NCBI GenBank assembly: GCA_028023455.1
Contig: JAQFVV010000022.1
Span: 5,909,100 to 5,973,099, forward strand
Source: Epiperipatus broadwayi
Lineage: Eukaryota; Onychophora; Udeonychophora; Euonychophora; Peripatidae
Reading direction: 5' to 3'
DNA length: 64,000 bases
Part shown: positions 36,553 to 47,776 of the stretch, piece after piece
Layout: each line of letters begins with the position of its first letter
How positions within the stretch are numbered: the first letter of the stretch is position 1
Program-made: the position numbers and the translations under genes
The notes under the pieces: model-generated
Database searches by the model: none
Told to the model about the DNA's origin: nothing
The model's input: the letters and a program-made list of their open reading frames with translations, nothing else

Positions 36553-36800
36553 CGCCATGCTTTGATGTAGTTGGTAGAGCATTTGACATGGAATCAGGAA
36601 GTTCCAGGATCACTTCTGGTACTCAAACTTCTTATGAGCTCCTGAGAAGTAAAGCCATTAGCCTTTTGCCCTGAAGGGTTTGGTGCAGTTGAAGAGCATC
36701 TGACTTGGAATTGGGAGGTCTCAGCATCAATTCTAGCATACTCATGGGTATGATGTTCAAACTTCTGAACTCCTAAGCAGGAAAGTCATATGTCTTTTTT
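36553..36800 (+). mobile_element. tRNA-like SINE, two units in tandem
   Basis: Unit 1 has TAGTTGGTAGAGCATTTGACATGGAATCAGG, a typical tRNA D-arm/anticodon region, with GGATCACTTCT as B box. Unit 2 (from about 36,675) has GTTGAAGAGCATCTGACTTGG and GCATCAATTCT. Both end in CTCCT(G/A)A...AAGCC/AAGTCAT, and unit 2 is followed by poly(T). The 3' end matches 15,640-15,775. Confidence 0.65.
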
Positions 36801-37670
36801 TTAAATAAATAATAACTTACCATTATTTTCTATATATTTTGAAAAATTTTGCAAATAAAAAAGGATAATAAACAAAAATAAATAATTGGAAATTTTTTTT
36901 TTTAAAACTTCAAATATTTCTATCAGCAAAATAAATTTTTGTAAAGAATACATTTACATAAAATTATTTTTAAAATGTTAAAATTTTACTTAATATAACA
37001 AAAAGAAATAAAAAAAACATTATTAAAATGGATTTCTCGTACTTAATAATAGATATTTCTTATTTAACAGTAGGTTCTTTATGTTTACTATAACTGATTA
37101 TTTTTTCTGCCAAAAAAAATATATTTTCAAATAAAAATTGGAAAATATATTACATATTTACTAAGAAATTAAATGTTTCTGTCTTCCATGCTCAGCAGCA
37201 ATTTTTTTTTTTAAAAATATACAGATTCCATGGCACACAAGTATTTTCTTTATTTTTTTTTTTACCAAATATGTGATAGATGTTACTTTTGGGATCTTTC
37301 TTTGACAGAACAGCATATAATGAAGTATTTACAAAGGTATAGGATCATGCCCTCCTGAAAAGTCTGCATTAGTGAACATGATATAACACTTTATATTCCT
37401 TATTTATTTTTATATTAATAAGTCGAAGTCTGCATTAATGTGCATAATATTACACCTTATACTAAATAATAATTAAATAAATAAAAATATAATTAATTTT
37501 TGTATATTTTTTTATTTTTAAAAATAACAATAAAAAATGTAAATATTAAAACATGACCACTACTTGTCAGCCATTTTGTTTTTTAATATTTATTCTATGC
37601 CTCTGAAACTGTATATTAAAAAAAATCATCTGCCAACCTTGGTAGACAGGATAACACACAAGTACCATTT
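36801..37670. other. AT-rich DNA, nothing assigned
   Basis: A local repeat GTCTGCATTA(G/A)TG at about 37,361 and 37,427. No gene. Confidence 0.45.
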
Positions 37671-37750
37671 ATAGATATAATGAACACTTCCATACTTCCC
37701 CATTCTTTTTAAATTTATATAAATAAAAATATAATAAAAGACAAATGACC

Positions 37751-37790
37751 CCAAGATGCATTTCATGCTGAACCAGAACTCATCAATTGG
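37751..37790 (-). ncRNA. Decayed hammerhead-like motif (family 2, copy 1)
   Basis: Compared with the copy at 38,151, the core has UUGAUGA in place of CUGAUGA and one lost pair in helix II. The GAAA element and AUGCAU hexamer are retained. Expected to be inactive. Confidence 0.5.
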
Positions 37791-38150
37791 CCCATGTCAC
37801 TATCTCTCATATATATCTCTATTATATGCAAAGTATTTATCTAGAGTCAATTATTACATTTTCATTTACCATTGTCAAACTCCCTCCACTCACAACTTTG
37901 ACACCATCCATTACAGATAAATACACTAATGATTACTACTAATCACTTTTGAAACTAAAGATTATCTCTAGTACAGATATAAACTTTAAACCTCAGTTAA
38001 AGATTTATATATCTGATTTTTTTTAAATTTACACACACGGATTTATTCACTTTTCTCTGTCCCATATGTAATATAATTATAGATATAATAAACACTTCCC
38101 CAATTCTTTTCAAATTCATATAAATAGATATAATAAAAGACAAATGACCC

Positions 38151-38190
38151 CCAAGATGCATTTCATGCTGAACCAGCACTCATCAGTTGG
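38151..38190 (-). ncRNA. Hammerhead ribozyme motif, type I (family 2, copy 2)
   Basis: Reading on the minus strand: CCAA (helix I, 5' side), core CUGAUGA, a G:U pair then helix II UGCUG/CAGCA closing a GUU loop, core GAA, then AUGCAU containing helix III with C17 next, then UUGG (helix I, 3' side). All conserved core positions are present and all three helices can form. Helix III is only A-U, U-A with a two-base loop in one molecule, but AUGCAU is self-complementary, so a dimer would give six pairs. Cleavage would follow the AUC. Activity not tested. Confidence 0.72.
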
Positions 38191-38262
38191 TCCAGGTCAC
38201 TATCTCTCATATATATCTCGTATTATATGCAAAGTATTTATCTAGAGTAAATTGTTACATTT

Positions 38263-39427
38263 AATTTAATCTTAGAAAAATAAAAAGTTAATAAATTATG
38301 TGCAAAGTTTAATTTTTTAATTTCTTATAAGCTGAAGTAAATTTCAAAAAAGCTGGAAGTTAATACAGTTTTGTAACTTGAAATCTATGAGCTTTTTTAA
38401 ATTGACTTTTTATGAAAAATGCTGACATCTAGTTATCTGAGTTAGAACCAATATCACTATCACGTGATTGCATATTCATAAAATGAATCTACAGAATGCC
38501 GAAAATAAAATACTCTGAGTCTGATTGCAACACCAATACAATATAATACTGGAATTAATAAAAGATTAACAGAATTCTTTATTTATGAAATATTCCTAAA
38601 ATTACTATATTTATAAAAAGAAATCAAGCCATGGATCACATGTACAATCAAAATAAGTATACCCTTTATGAAACCATTATTCAAATAGAGTATAACATTC
38701 ATTAATAAGTATATATACAGAAAAATACTTTAATTATTATTTGGGTGAAGTGGAATGAAAGTATTTATTGTATTATATATATTTTCAAACTTGTTTATTT
38801 TTTAAAAAAAAGTATTTTGAATCATTATTTATGTTATATATTTTGATATAAAACATGTTCTAAATTAATTTTTAGAGAGGCAAAAGTTTCAAAATGTAAA
38901 ACCATGGTTTAGTCACAAATAAGTAAAAAAAATGGTTATATTATTCATCTTCCAAATAGAAGAAAAAATGCAAAAAAGGGCATAAGAAAAATATATAGAA
39001 GAATAATAGTAAAAGAAAGATAAATAAAGTTATATGTTATAATGTTTTGATAGTTAATTTAACCATATTTAAAACAGAAAAATGAATTAGAGAATGGGAT
39101 TGAATTCTAAATTGATGTGGAGACTCCTACATCATTCAGATTATTCCAAAAATATTCACTTATCTGATATTCTTTATATTAGTCATATAACGAATCATCT
39201 TAGTTATTAAATTATTTTTGCTGCACATACATCTCAGAAATGTAGTCCTAATGAGAACTAATGAAGAGATTACCACAAATTAAAATGTCATTAAGAGCAG
39301 TAATATTTAATATGTAAAGCAATTCCAGTTAATGTTATCAAGATCATTATGAATTATCAATATTTCTTTAAATTTTAAACTTTCTCTGTTTTACTATACA
39401 TTCTTATTTTTTATTTTTAACTACTTT
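38263..39427. other. AT-rich DNA, nothing assigned
   Basis: No gene or repeat family recognised. Confidence 0.45.
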
Positions 39428-39838
39428 TTGGATTTCCTCATTAAAATAAATCTAAATTCAATGCCAACTAACTGGTTTTTACACCACAAGAAATATTTCA
39501 GGAAAATAAATCCTCTATGTCACAACTGCAGTAAAAGTGATGAGACATTCTATCACTTTATAAAAACTTGTACAGCTTTCCAAAATATAAAAAACAATTG
39601 CACACAACTGCCCGATTGATCTATATAGAATTTTCAATATCAAAGATTGTATAATGTCAAGGGACTTTCCAATTATAAGATTATACATTTTTCTCACTTG
39701 TTCCATGTGGATCGCAAGATGCAAACAAAAGTTCACCTGCCCCTCTCCCAAGACAGAAGACATTTTCATAGGGACTATGAAGAAAATCCAAAATAAGGAT
39801 AAAGTCCTTGCCTCAACATTTTTTATAGAAAACACCTA
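39428..39838 (+). pseudogene. Non-LTR retrotransposon ORF2, C-terminal remnant
   Basis: 39,428-39,619 reads MPTNWFLHHKKYFRKINP then LCHNCSKSDETFYHFIKTC, a C-x2-C-x8-H-x4-C motif of the kind found after the reverse transcriptase of many LINEs. The protein continues in another frame to 39,838 (CSMWIARCKQKF, then KIQNKDKVLASTFF). The W-x-ARC...F arrangement recalls L1/Tx1-type C-termini. It is distinct from the CR1-like and RTE families. One frameshift at about 39,620-39,655; 5' truncated near 39,420. Confidence 0.65.
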
Positions 39839-41149
39839 AAAAACTTCCCAAACATACATATCCAAGTGTGAATAACTAATTGTTCCAGCAGGCTTACAGT
39901 AACTTTCATAACAGACCAAATTTGACAAGATTTTCTGGCTTTCACATTATGTAACAAAATGTAATAAATTTAACAATAAATAATTTTTATTAGATACTCC
40001 TATCTAATTAAAAGGAAATAAAACAAGCAAGTAGTCGTAGCAGCAGTAGTAGTAGTAGTAATATATATAGTCTTATAAATTCAGCATTTAAAAAAAATGC
40101 CACACTTTACAATCAGTTACAATCTCTTTTATTCCTTTGAATTAGTTTTACCTGAATGAATTATGCTATCAGCAATAGCAATTGTTGTGTCAATTTATTT
40201 CTTGTTTGCATAAAAGCAAATCTTATATCATTTAAGTAGAAAAATGCGTTTATGGATTTATAATCTGGTGACCACATTTTTTAATTTTTATGAAGGATTT
40301 TTCAGTGTCTTTAAAAAAAAACTTTGATTGAGTATTTAAAATTCAAAACCCTCAATGGTTTAATTCAACTAGTGGTGAAAAAAAACTTTAACAATTTTTA
40401 CTTAGCAATCACCAGTTTGAAAATGTCAACCATTTGAACTATCTTAGTAGCTTTTTAAATAGAAAAGTAGATTTTTGTTTTAAGGTGTAAGATAAAGATC
40501 AATATGTATTTGCTATATTTAACAAATTTTGAAAAATAGATATTACTATCTCAACTAATTTATGTATATAGAAAATTTGCCTAAATTATTGTATGGTTGT
40601 GATACATGGATTTCCTAACAACATAACATATAAGTATTACTTTATTTGTTTTTAATTTTAGTACAACTACATCTGCATAAATTTTATTGAACTCACACCA
40701 ATGGAAGACTTTTTCTGAACATTTATCTATTATTTTAATTAATAATTATCCCTCTGTTTCTTACAACTTAGTTAAAAGAAAATATATACCTGTACGTATT
40801 CTGTTTAAGATAAACTATAAAAAACAAAGGGTTAAAATAATAGCTAATATCCATAAAAAAATAATAGTGATTGAATCTAAAGATCTGAATTATAATTTAA
40901 CTTTGATTACTATCATTTCAGAAAAATATATAGTTAAATTATATATCTTTTAAAACTAATATATGCTTATAGCGAATAAGAATTTTCAAAAAAGATATTT
41001 TAAATAATGAAAAGAATAATCTATTTAAAATTATGGGTGATTTTATTAAAATATTTATTCTTTCTAATGTATCAGGGAATTTAAAATAGCATAATTTTAA
41101 TTTTAAAAAAATGTGCGCATGTGATTTTTGATCATTTTAAACGTAATTG
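39839..41149. other. AT-rich DNA; small TAG microsatellite
   Basis: A (CAG)(TAG)n run lies at about 40,037-40,062. The frame at 40,687-40,953 has no recognisable domain. Confidence 0.45.
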
Positions 41150-41760
41150 TTTGGATATACAAACGTGCGTGTACAAATCCATCTATGTGCCTACTCATCT
41201 ATCTGCTTATATATCCAGCTACTCATTCACAAATCTATTTACTAATCTATTTCCGCCATATCTATCTTACCAACCATTTTTTAGCTACTCATCCACTTAT
41301 CTACCTACTCTATCATCATGCTTACCAACTTATCTTCCCACCTGATTACTGTCTCATTCAATTAGCAACCTATTTACCCATTAACCTATCTATTTACATG
41401 CCTTTACTCTCAGCAACTTATCTATCGACAAGTTACTTTAATTTTCATTTACCTAACTACAGATTCATCTAATTATCTTCATTCTCACCAATTTACTAAG
41501 TGGATTATCCTACTTCCCTACCCATCTATGTACTTATCAATCTATCTACTGATGCATCCAATTACCTGCTAACCACCTATCTATCTACATACCAACTCAT
41601 CTTTCTAGCCATCCACACACCTACTATATACTCACACAAATTTCAATAACCCATCCTACTCCAAAACTATTCATTTACCTTCTTACTTAAACATTGGCTT
41701 TTTTAATCTATCCATTTATCATTCTATCTACTAAGATACCTTACTAATTGATTGTCTGCT
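41150..41760. repeat. Decayed pyrimidine-rich tetranucleotide array
   Basis: The plus strand is dominated by degenerate TATC, TACC, CATC and CTAC units (TCTATCTACT, CTACCTACTC and similar) for about 600 bases. Two overlapping frames here are by-products of stop-poor simple sequence. Probably an ancient version of arrays like that at 50,595. Confidence 0.7.
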
Positions 41761-42967
41761 TGCCTACTAACATAAATAGTTCATTCTGAAACTGTTTGCA
41801 TAAGTTGATTTAAGGGTAAGTCAAAAAAGTTTAAATCCAAGTAATGAAATTTTATAATTTTAATTCATCAAAACAGTGAATAATCAAAGCAGTTGAATAA
41901 TCTCATTTTTCATTTCTTAGAAGTAGGATACATTTTATTAATTAAAAGTTATATTTTTCTCCTTAAATTTCCCATATGCTTTTAGGAACAGTAAACAACT
42001 TTCATAGGTATCTATTGTGAGGTTAAGTTATCAATTGTCACTAGATTGTGTTGCTATATACATATATGTAAATCTCCATATGTATAATAACTCCTATTCC
42101 TCATTAATGAAAGCCTCTTGCTGGAAACTAGTCTAGAGATGTGAATGCAAGACTACTTTCTAGTACATATTAATTATTTACAATTACAACAGATACTATT
42201 GAAGTAGAACACAGGATGAATTTCTCTTCTAAAAGTAACTTGCTGAATGTAGCCAGAGAAAGTCATGTGGCATCGTGTTTGCGAAAGAGTAAATGGTGCA
42301 GCACAATATAAAATTGGAGGCATTAAATACTGATTAATGGAAGATACATTTTTGAATTACAGGCTGTTAAAGGAAGTTGCTCCCCCCCCCCATCTAATTG
42401 TATTTCTTTACATTATAATGCAATGTGTCTTCACTGAATACATCTCATTCAACATAATTTGCATGATCATAAATGAGCAACTTGGAAATAATTTTCACAA
42501 ATTCACGAAATGGAAGTTTTATAGTCTGGAGAATCACAAGACAAAACTATTTTGCAATAGGATATTTAAAAAAAAAATTGGAATTGATTTAAAAATATAA
42601 TAATCAACTTCAGGATTGCATTAGAATGCGTTGTTTAAATTCCAAAATTGTTATCAATACTCTCAAAACATAAAAGAAATATATTGTATTTAATATGTTA
42701 AAGTGAAATTATTTAGTTATTAAAGGTAAGTTAATTGTAGCTAGCATTGGACATTTGAAAATATAATTTATTATTTAAAATTGCAAATAGGGCTTAGATT
42801 TAAAAAATAGTTATCAGGAGGAAGCTAAACATGGAAATATTCTTAAAAATGTAAAAAAGGAAAAAAAACATCAGATAAATAAAAATGCAATAAAATTTAT
42901 TCTGGTTAAATATGAAAACAATATCCCATGAGTTTCTCTTTTGCTTCCAAAAGCAGATGCAATTCGA
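41761..42967. other. Unassigned DNA with a decayed hammerhead-like segment at 42,104
   Basis: 42,104-42,133 (plus) reads TTAATGAAAGCCTCTTGCTGG followed by AAACTAGTC, matching the family-1 motif with two core changes. C-run at about 42,382-42,391. The frame at 42,337-42,600 is not recognisable. Confidence 0.45.
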
Positions 42968-43152
42968 TGCACTGTGACTTCTCCTTTTTCGGAGTCAGGA
43001 ATGTCTCAGCCACTATGCCCAGAAAAACCTGTTAGCCACTTTATCTTCCCTTTTTATTCCCTGTCCTAAATTTTCCCCATATTCTTCTCTAGCATACTCT
43101 ATCCCATTTCCACAACATAATCTTTGTCAATTCTATGGCCTTTATATCCTAT
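42968..43152 (-). mobile_element. CR1-like LINE 3' end fragment
   Basis: Matches the 3' UTR and ORF2 end of the CR1-like LINE on the minus strand: GCTTCTCC-like tail, CTATGCCCAGAAAAACCTGTTAGCCACTTTAT, CCCATTTCCACAACATAATC, TTGTCAATTCTATGGCC. Severely 5' truncated. Confidence 0.85.
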
Positions 43153-43225
43153 TCTAGAGCCATCTACTGGAAACTTGAATGATTAATGAACCAAACAGTA
43201 TAGTGCTCTAATATTCCCATCCTCA

Positions 43226-43254
43226 AACTAGTTTCTGGCTATTACTTTCATCAA
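43226..43254 (-). ncRNA. Decayed hammerhead-like motif
   Basis: Minus strand reads UUGAUGA, AAGUAAUAGCCA, GAAA, then ACUAGU-type sequence. The first core base and helix II are lost, but GAAACUAGU is kept. Part of an older relative of family 1; expected to be inactive. Confidence 0.4.
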
Positions 43255-44219
43255 AAACTAGGATTCAAAGATTCACTTATGCATTTAACAACCTGAAATT
43301 TATAAAAATAAAAAAAAATCTGAAGGTTTTGATTCCAAATCTAGAAATTATTAGTTTCTTAACCAGATATGAGATGACCTATGGAACAGTAGTTTCTGAT
43401 CTACATAGATACAAACAAACACAAACCATAACCCCATGAACTATGACTACAGAATTTAAGAGCTTAATAAAGCCACTAATTAATCTATCTCAATATCACA
43501 AAAGGACTTGCAGAGATTCTGATAGTTGTTAAGAGTTAAGCTCTCTAAAAAAGACTACAAGCTACATTAATAAATAAAATTACAATATTTATATTCATAC
43601 ATTACTCGATTGTCCAAATTAAACATTATTCCTATGGAAATATTTATTTATCACAGTATTCTAATCAATCGTGATGAATATCTATGAATTAGTATAAAAA
43701 CTATACAAAATAAGCAATAGTATATCATATTTTGGAATAAAGAAATATTTAGTATGGTTATCAAGGTTTAATTTAAGCTAAAATCTAAATAATATAAATG
43801 ATATTATGGTCCTTATAATGTGGCTTCATTTTTACTTTTTTACCCTCACATACCTTATTAATAGTAACAATGTATAATGACTTCTGTTACAGATTTTTTT
43901 TATTATCCTTTTGTTGTTGTGTTGTCTGTTTTCCAATTACAACTATATTTCAAATTTTATAAATGTGTTTTTTATTCATATTCATTTACATGTTACCTTT
44001 TAATAGAAGTTATTCACCCTTTTTGAAATTATTTACATTGAATATTTTATATTTGTATTTATACTGTAACTTAAAATTAATGAGAGAGTGATGGTCATAT
44101 AACCAAAATGCAAGCTGACAGTTGTTCAATAATAATATATAGACTAATAATAATAAACTTCAAAAAATATACATGGGCTAATTCAAGTGTACATATGCTG
44201 TTGTAGTAAGCATAAAATA
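43255..44219. other. AT-rich DNA, nothing assigned
   Basis: No gene or repeat recognised. Confidence 0.45.
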
Positions 44220-44715
44220 CACCCGGGTCTTGTTTTATGCAGATTTATTTAATGCAATTTTGAAGTTATGTGATTCATGTTTCTTCTTAATATCTTTGTA
44301 TGTGGTTTTCTTTTATGCGATAAAAATTGTTAGATCAGAAGTCGAGCTCCGATAATGCACTATTACTTTAAATATTATAAATTTCGCGCACTCACGTCAT
44401 ATTTAAAGTAATACTGCATTGTCGAAGTTCGACTTCCATCTAATAATTTCAATATTTTCAGCACTTTATAATAGTACTGTAATAAATTTTATGCAATAAA
44501 GAAGTTCATAATTCACTTAGAATCAGAATTTCCCCAATTTATATACACACATTAAATTTTACAATACAATAATATAAATCTGTTCAAACATTATAGATGA
44601 AAAATACTATGTATATTGTTGTTTTTGCATTTTAAATCACGTTCTATTTTTGCTTTTTATAAAAAGAATACGTAATCATTTAGTGTCCGTAAGTTTATTT
44701 TTAAAAGGTGAGTAA

Positions 44716-44923
44716 CAGCGGTGGGCACAATTAAATTTGACAATTAAAATCTGATTTTTAATTGTAATTAACAATTTAAAAATTACGTAACGTGATCTGA
44801 AATTAAGATGATGTGAAACGATGAAATTTGATTTTTAAACTAAATTGAAAATTAAAAAATTAAAGACAAAAATAAGAATTTAATTTTTAATTGTTAGTTT
44901 TAATTAAATTTTGCCCAACAGTG
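44716..44923. mobile_element. Small hAT-type MITE with 8-bp target duplication
   Basis: Begins CAGCGGTGGGCACAATTAAA and ends TTTTGCCCAACAGTG. The flanking octamers GTGAGTAA (44,708-44,715) and GTGAGTCG (44,924-44,931) match at six of eight bases. The interior is almost only A, T and G. Inserted within the TA-flanked element, so it is younger than that element. Confidence 0.82.
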
Positions 44924-45106
44924 GTGAGTCGGTGTCTTTTTATTATCATAAGTCTAAGTTCTTATTTTTATTTAAAACTTTTAGTTTACTCCAACGGAGA
45001 GAAAAAAACACCCAAGAAAATGAATTTCTTTGGAAACAAAAATTTCAATTTTAGATCATTTAGCGAAATGGGAAGGATCAACAGTGATTGGAAAACATTT
45101 TAGTTG

Positions 45107-45178
45107 TATTTCCTCTTGACTTCATTTAAGGAGAAGCTACAGTATCTCACATCACATCACATCATGATGAATGTGATG
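45107..45178 (+). mobile_element. CR1-like LINE, extreme 3' end only
   Basis: CTTGACTTCATTTAAGGAGAAGC followed by ACAGTATCTCACATCACATCACATC, the family's terminal hairpin-like end and ACATC units. Extreme 5' truncation inside the TIR element. Confidence 0.75.
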
Positions 45179-45604
45179 TCTCAAATAGTGATAATGATTA
45201 AAATACCGTACTTGTATGAAAAAAATGTAAATTACGCATAAAAATATATTGTTTTGAATAAAATTAAATACTGTAGTTAATAAAAAAAAGTATAAAAAGT
45301 TTGTCTTATATCAATTTTTTTCAAATTTGAAATTTTTTATTAGTCATATTTTATTTTTATTTTTTTTATGCAAATTTTAAAGTAATTTTATGTTGTTGCT
45401 GTGCTTTTATACGATTTTTGGAAAATTACAGTACGTATCCCCCATTTTTCAAGGTAAGTTAAGTCTATTTTTGTGCAATTTCTTTTGTGCATGTTTTCTG
45501 AGAAACCTATCTACCACATAAAATGAGACCCAGGTGTAAGCATTAATATGGCAAATGCAAAATGATTAGATCAGGAAAAGAGTTCTCTTACTCTCTCTTA
45601 AAAT

Positions 45605-45980
45605 ATAACTCACAGAGTCTAAACTCTCCATAGAGTAGAACCACTCAGTGAAAGCCAGAGTAATCAATGGATGCAAGAAGGTTTGTGCATAAATCCCTAT
45701 CTAGTGCCTACTCATCCTATATTCTCAGACTAGTTTCTAGCTGTGGCTTTCATCAGTGAGAAGCCTTGAATCTGAGAGCACTGCATCTAGATCTTAGGAT
45801 CTAATGCAACTCCAGCAGCCACATTTTACCTTATTAGCTAACTATAAAGTTTTGAAACCAAAATGAAAACACAATAACACTTTCAATTCAAGGTCATTAG
45901 CTTGTATAGTCATATAAATTTGAACTCTGTTCAGCATTCATACTTTTTGGTGTCTTTGGTTCTTTAATTAGTGGTTTAAA
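45605..45980 (-). mobile_element. Family-1 hammerhead repeat, single copy
   Basis: Begins AACTCTCCATAGAGTAG...CCACTCAGTG and ends in TTTTTGGTGTCTTTGGTTCTTTAA. Order of landmarks is as in the 52-kb array units. Contains an intact-looking hammerhead motif at 45,722-45,762. Confidence 0.8.
45722..45762 (-). ncRNA. Hammerhead ribozyme motif, type I (family 1, best-paired copy)
   Basis: Minus strand: helix I UUCUCA/UGAGAA is six Watson-Crick pairs; the core is CUGAUGA; helix II AGC/GCU closes CACA; then GAA, and ACUAGU (helix III region) before C17. Compared with array copies (helix II GGC/GCC; helix I with G:U pairs) both sides have changed so that pairing is kept. Caveat: the first helix II position is an A opposite A in every copy, which may lower activity. 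ACUAGU is self-complementary, suited to a dimeric ribozyme. Confidence 0.7.
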
Positions 45981-47776
45981 ATATAACTCTTAAAATCTCA
46001 AGCATATGATTCAGAAAGGGTTACGTTACTTTCAAATCTTCTCTCTTCAGCACATCTTCCAAAATACATCCAAATCTTATAATTATTATAATTATATTTT
46101 TACAATGATCAGATTTAAAGTATAGTTCTTTATTAAATTAACACGTCTTTTATGCTGCATAGTTCTTTCTTAAAATTTGATCTTAAACATAGCAATTGTT
46201 TCTTAAATAATTTATAAATAAAATCTCAGTTCTTTTACAAAGAATTATCTCATAATCAATGTTATTATTCTTTTCATTATTTCTTAAAAGCCATCCAAGA
46301 ATGTGATCTTAATAACAAATAATGGCAACAAGAGAGGATTTTATCCCTAAGATGACATCAAGTCAAATAATTATTAAATTTAGAATTAAAATTAAACATG
46401 AAGAAACAAATTAAAAATAATTATAATACACTAGAATGACATTCATGGTATCATGAGTTCCTAGAAAAGGACATTTTGTTACTACCCAAAATATGACCCC
46501 AATAGGTTTTCTCTTAATATTCTACTAAAATAAAATCAAGCAATCTTATTATCTTAACTCATAATGAATGAAATAAAGTGATTTCATAGCTTTATCAAAA
46601 TTAATGAAATAGAATAAGTGATCTTATACCAGTTGAATAAAATGGTTTTATCATTTTCAACTAAATAAAATAATCTTCTTTGATGTTATCTTAACACCAA
46701 TAATATTATTTTAAATAAAGTGATTTTCTTATCAATTTTCTTTATATTCTTGTAGTCTCAATGTTTAAAATAAACAAATACAAGTGTATGGTGATATTAT
46801 TAGATTTCTGAAAGATGCATATGATGATAGAACAATAGACAAGAGTGAATTAATAATTAAATAACATTTATTAATAACATTTAATAGGTAAATATCAAGT
46901 TATTTTATAACTTTATAACTTAAAAATTATTAAAAATTCCCCAAAATAAAAATAAAATGATATAAACAAAAATTATGTATTACAGTTTAGAAATAATAAT
47001 AATGATATCCAATATTATTAACAATTTTTTTAAATAGAAGTTCTGAAGAAGATTGTAGTGACAATTGAAACTATCAATAGTGTGTTGTAAAAAAGCATTG
47101 TAAAAAAAGTAATAAAGAACATAGATGATAATAATATTACATTAGTGTCCCTAGGTGAAAATATTCTATACATTAAGTAAAATATAATCTTACCAATCTT
47201 TGGTTGGTGATGAATGGTGCAGAAGATGTATACATTTTTATGTAGCCACATATACAATTAGAAATTTGATATCAAATATTTTATCAGATTTAAAATAACT
47301 GGATATTCTAGCTAGACACATCCACAAGACCTACAAATCAAAATCACTCAGATTAACAAAGAGTACAACTGAAGTTATGTGTGGCATTCTTCACTACCTC
47401 CAAACTACCAAATTCAATGATAAATACATGGTTATGCATTATACATGGCTTTACATAAAATATATTACTAAAACATCCACATTAAGGGATATACAAACAA
47501 AAGTAAAATTGGGATGATGGCATGAAGTCAAAGAAGTAACTACATATGAGAGCAATAATAAACCAGACTTTGTCTTTATTGGGGAAATATGGGAATGAAT
47601 GACCAGAAGAAAAAGGGTTTGTCATAATATAGTGTTATATACTTAGTATCACATAAATATCAAAAAAAAATCACTGGCATAATACAATAAACTACAAGAA
47701 GAGATAGATGCTACTATCTCTTAAAATAACTATAAACAAGTTGTGTAATATTTAAATAAAATTATGTAATTAGAAG
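45981..47776. other. AT-rich DNA, nothing firmly assigned
   Basis: 47,299-47,514 stays open for 72 codons with non-repetitive sequence (starts near LARHIHKTYKSK) but has no domain I know; possibly a mobile-element relic. Confidence 0.4.

Larger units (their letters stand above)
37671..38262 (-). mobile_element. Tandem 400-base repeat with hammerhead-like motifs (family 2)
   Basis: ATAGATATAAT(G/A)AACACTTCC begins each unit (37,671 and 38,079). The hammerhead-like segments start at 37,751 and 38,151, exactly 400 bases apart. Unit 2 stops at about 38,262 after TATTTATCTAGAGTAAATTG. A head-to-tail partial dimer of about 400-base units each with one type I hammerhead is the arrangement expected of retrozymes or pseudo-LTRs of Penelope-like elements. 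The frame at 37,997-38,179 is accidental. Confidence 0.7.
44220..45536. mobile_element. TA-flanked non-autonomous TIR element (copy 2) with nested insertions
   Basis: Ends CACCCGGGTCTTGTTTTA and TAAAATGAGACCCAGGTG, flanked by TA at 44,218-44,219 and 45,537-45,538. Same family as 7457-8327, including the internal hairpin. The extra 446 bases are partly explained by a hAT MITE (44,716-44,923) and a CR1 tail fragment (45,107-45,178). The frame at 44,891-45,103 is accidental. Confidence 0.78.

Noticed and set aside
41121-41472. Overlapping frames rich in YLPTYLPT-like residues
   Set aside because: They lie in a decayed TATC/TACC simple-sequence region and show no domain.
47299-47514. 72-codon open segment (LARHIHKTYKSK...) as a gene
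   Set aside because: Non-repetitive and possibly derived from a mobile element, but too short and without a recognised domain.
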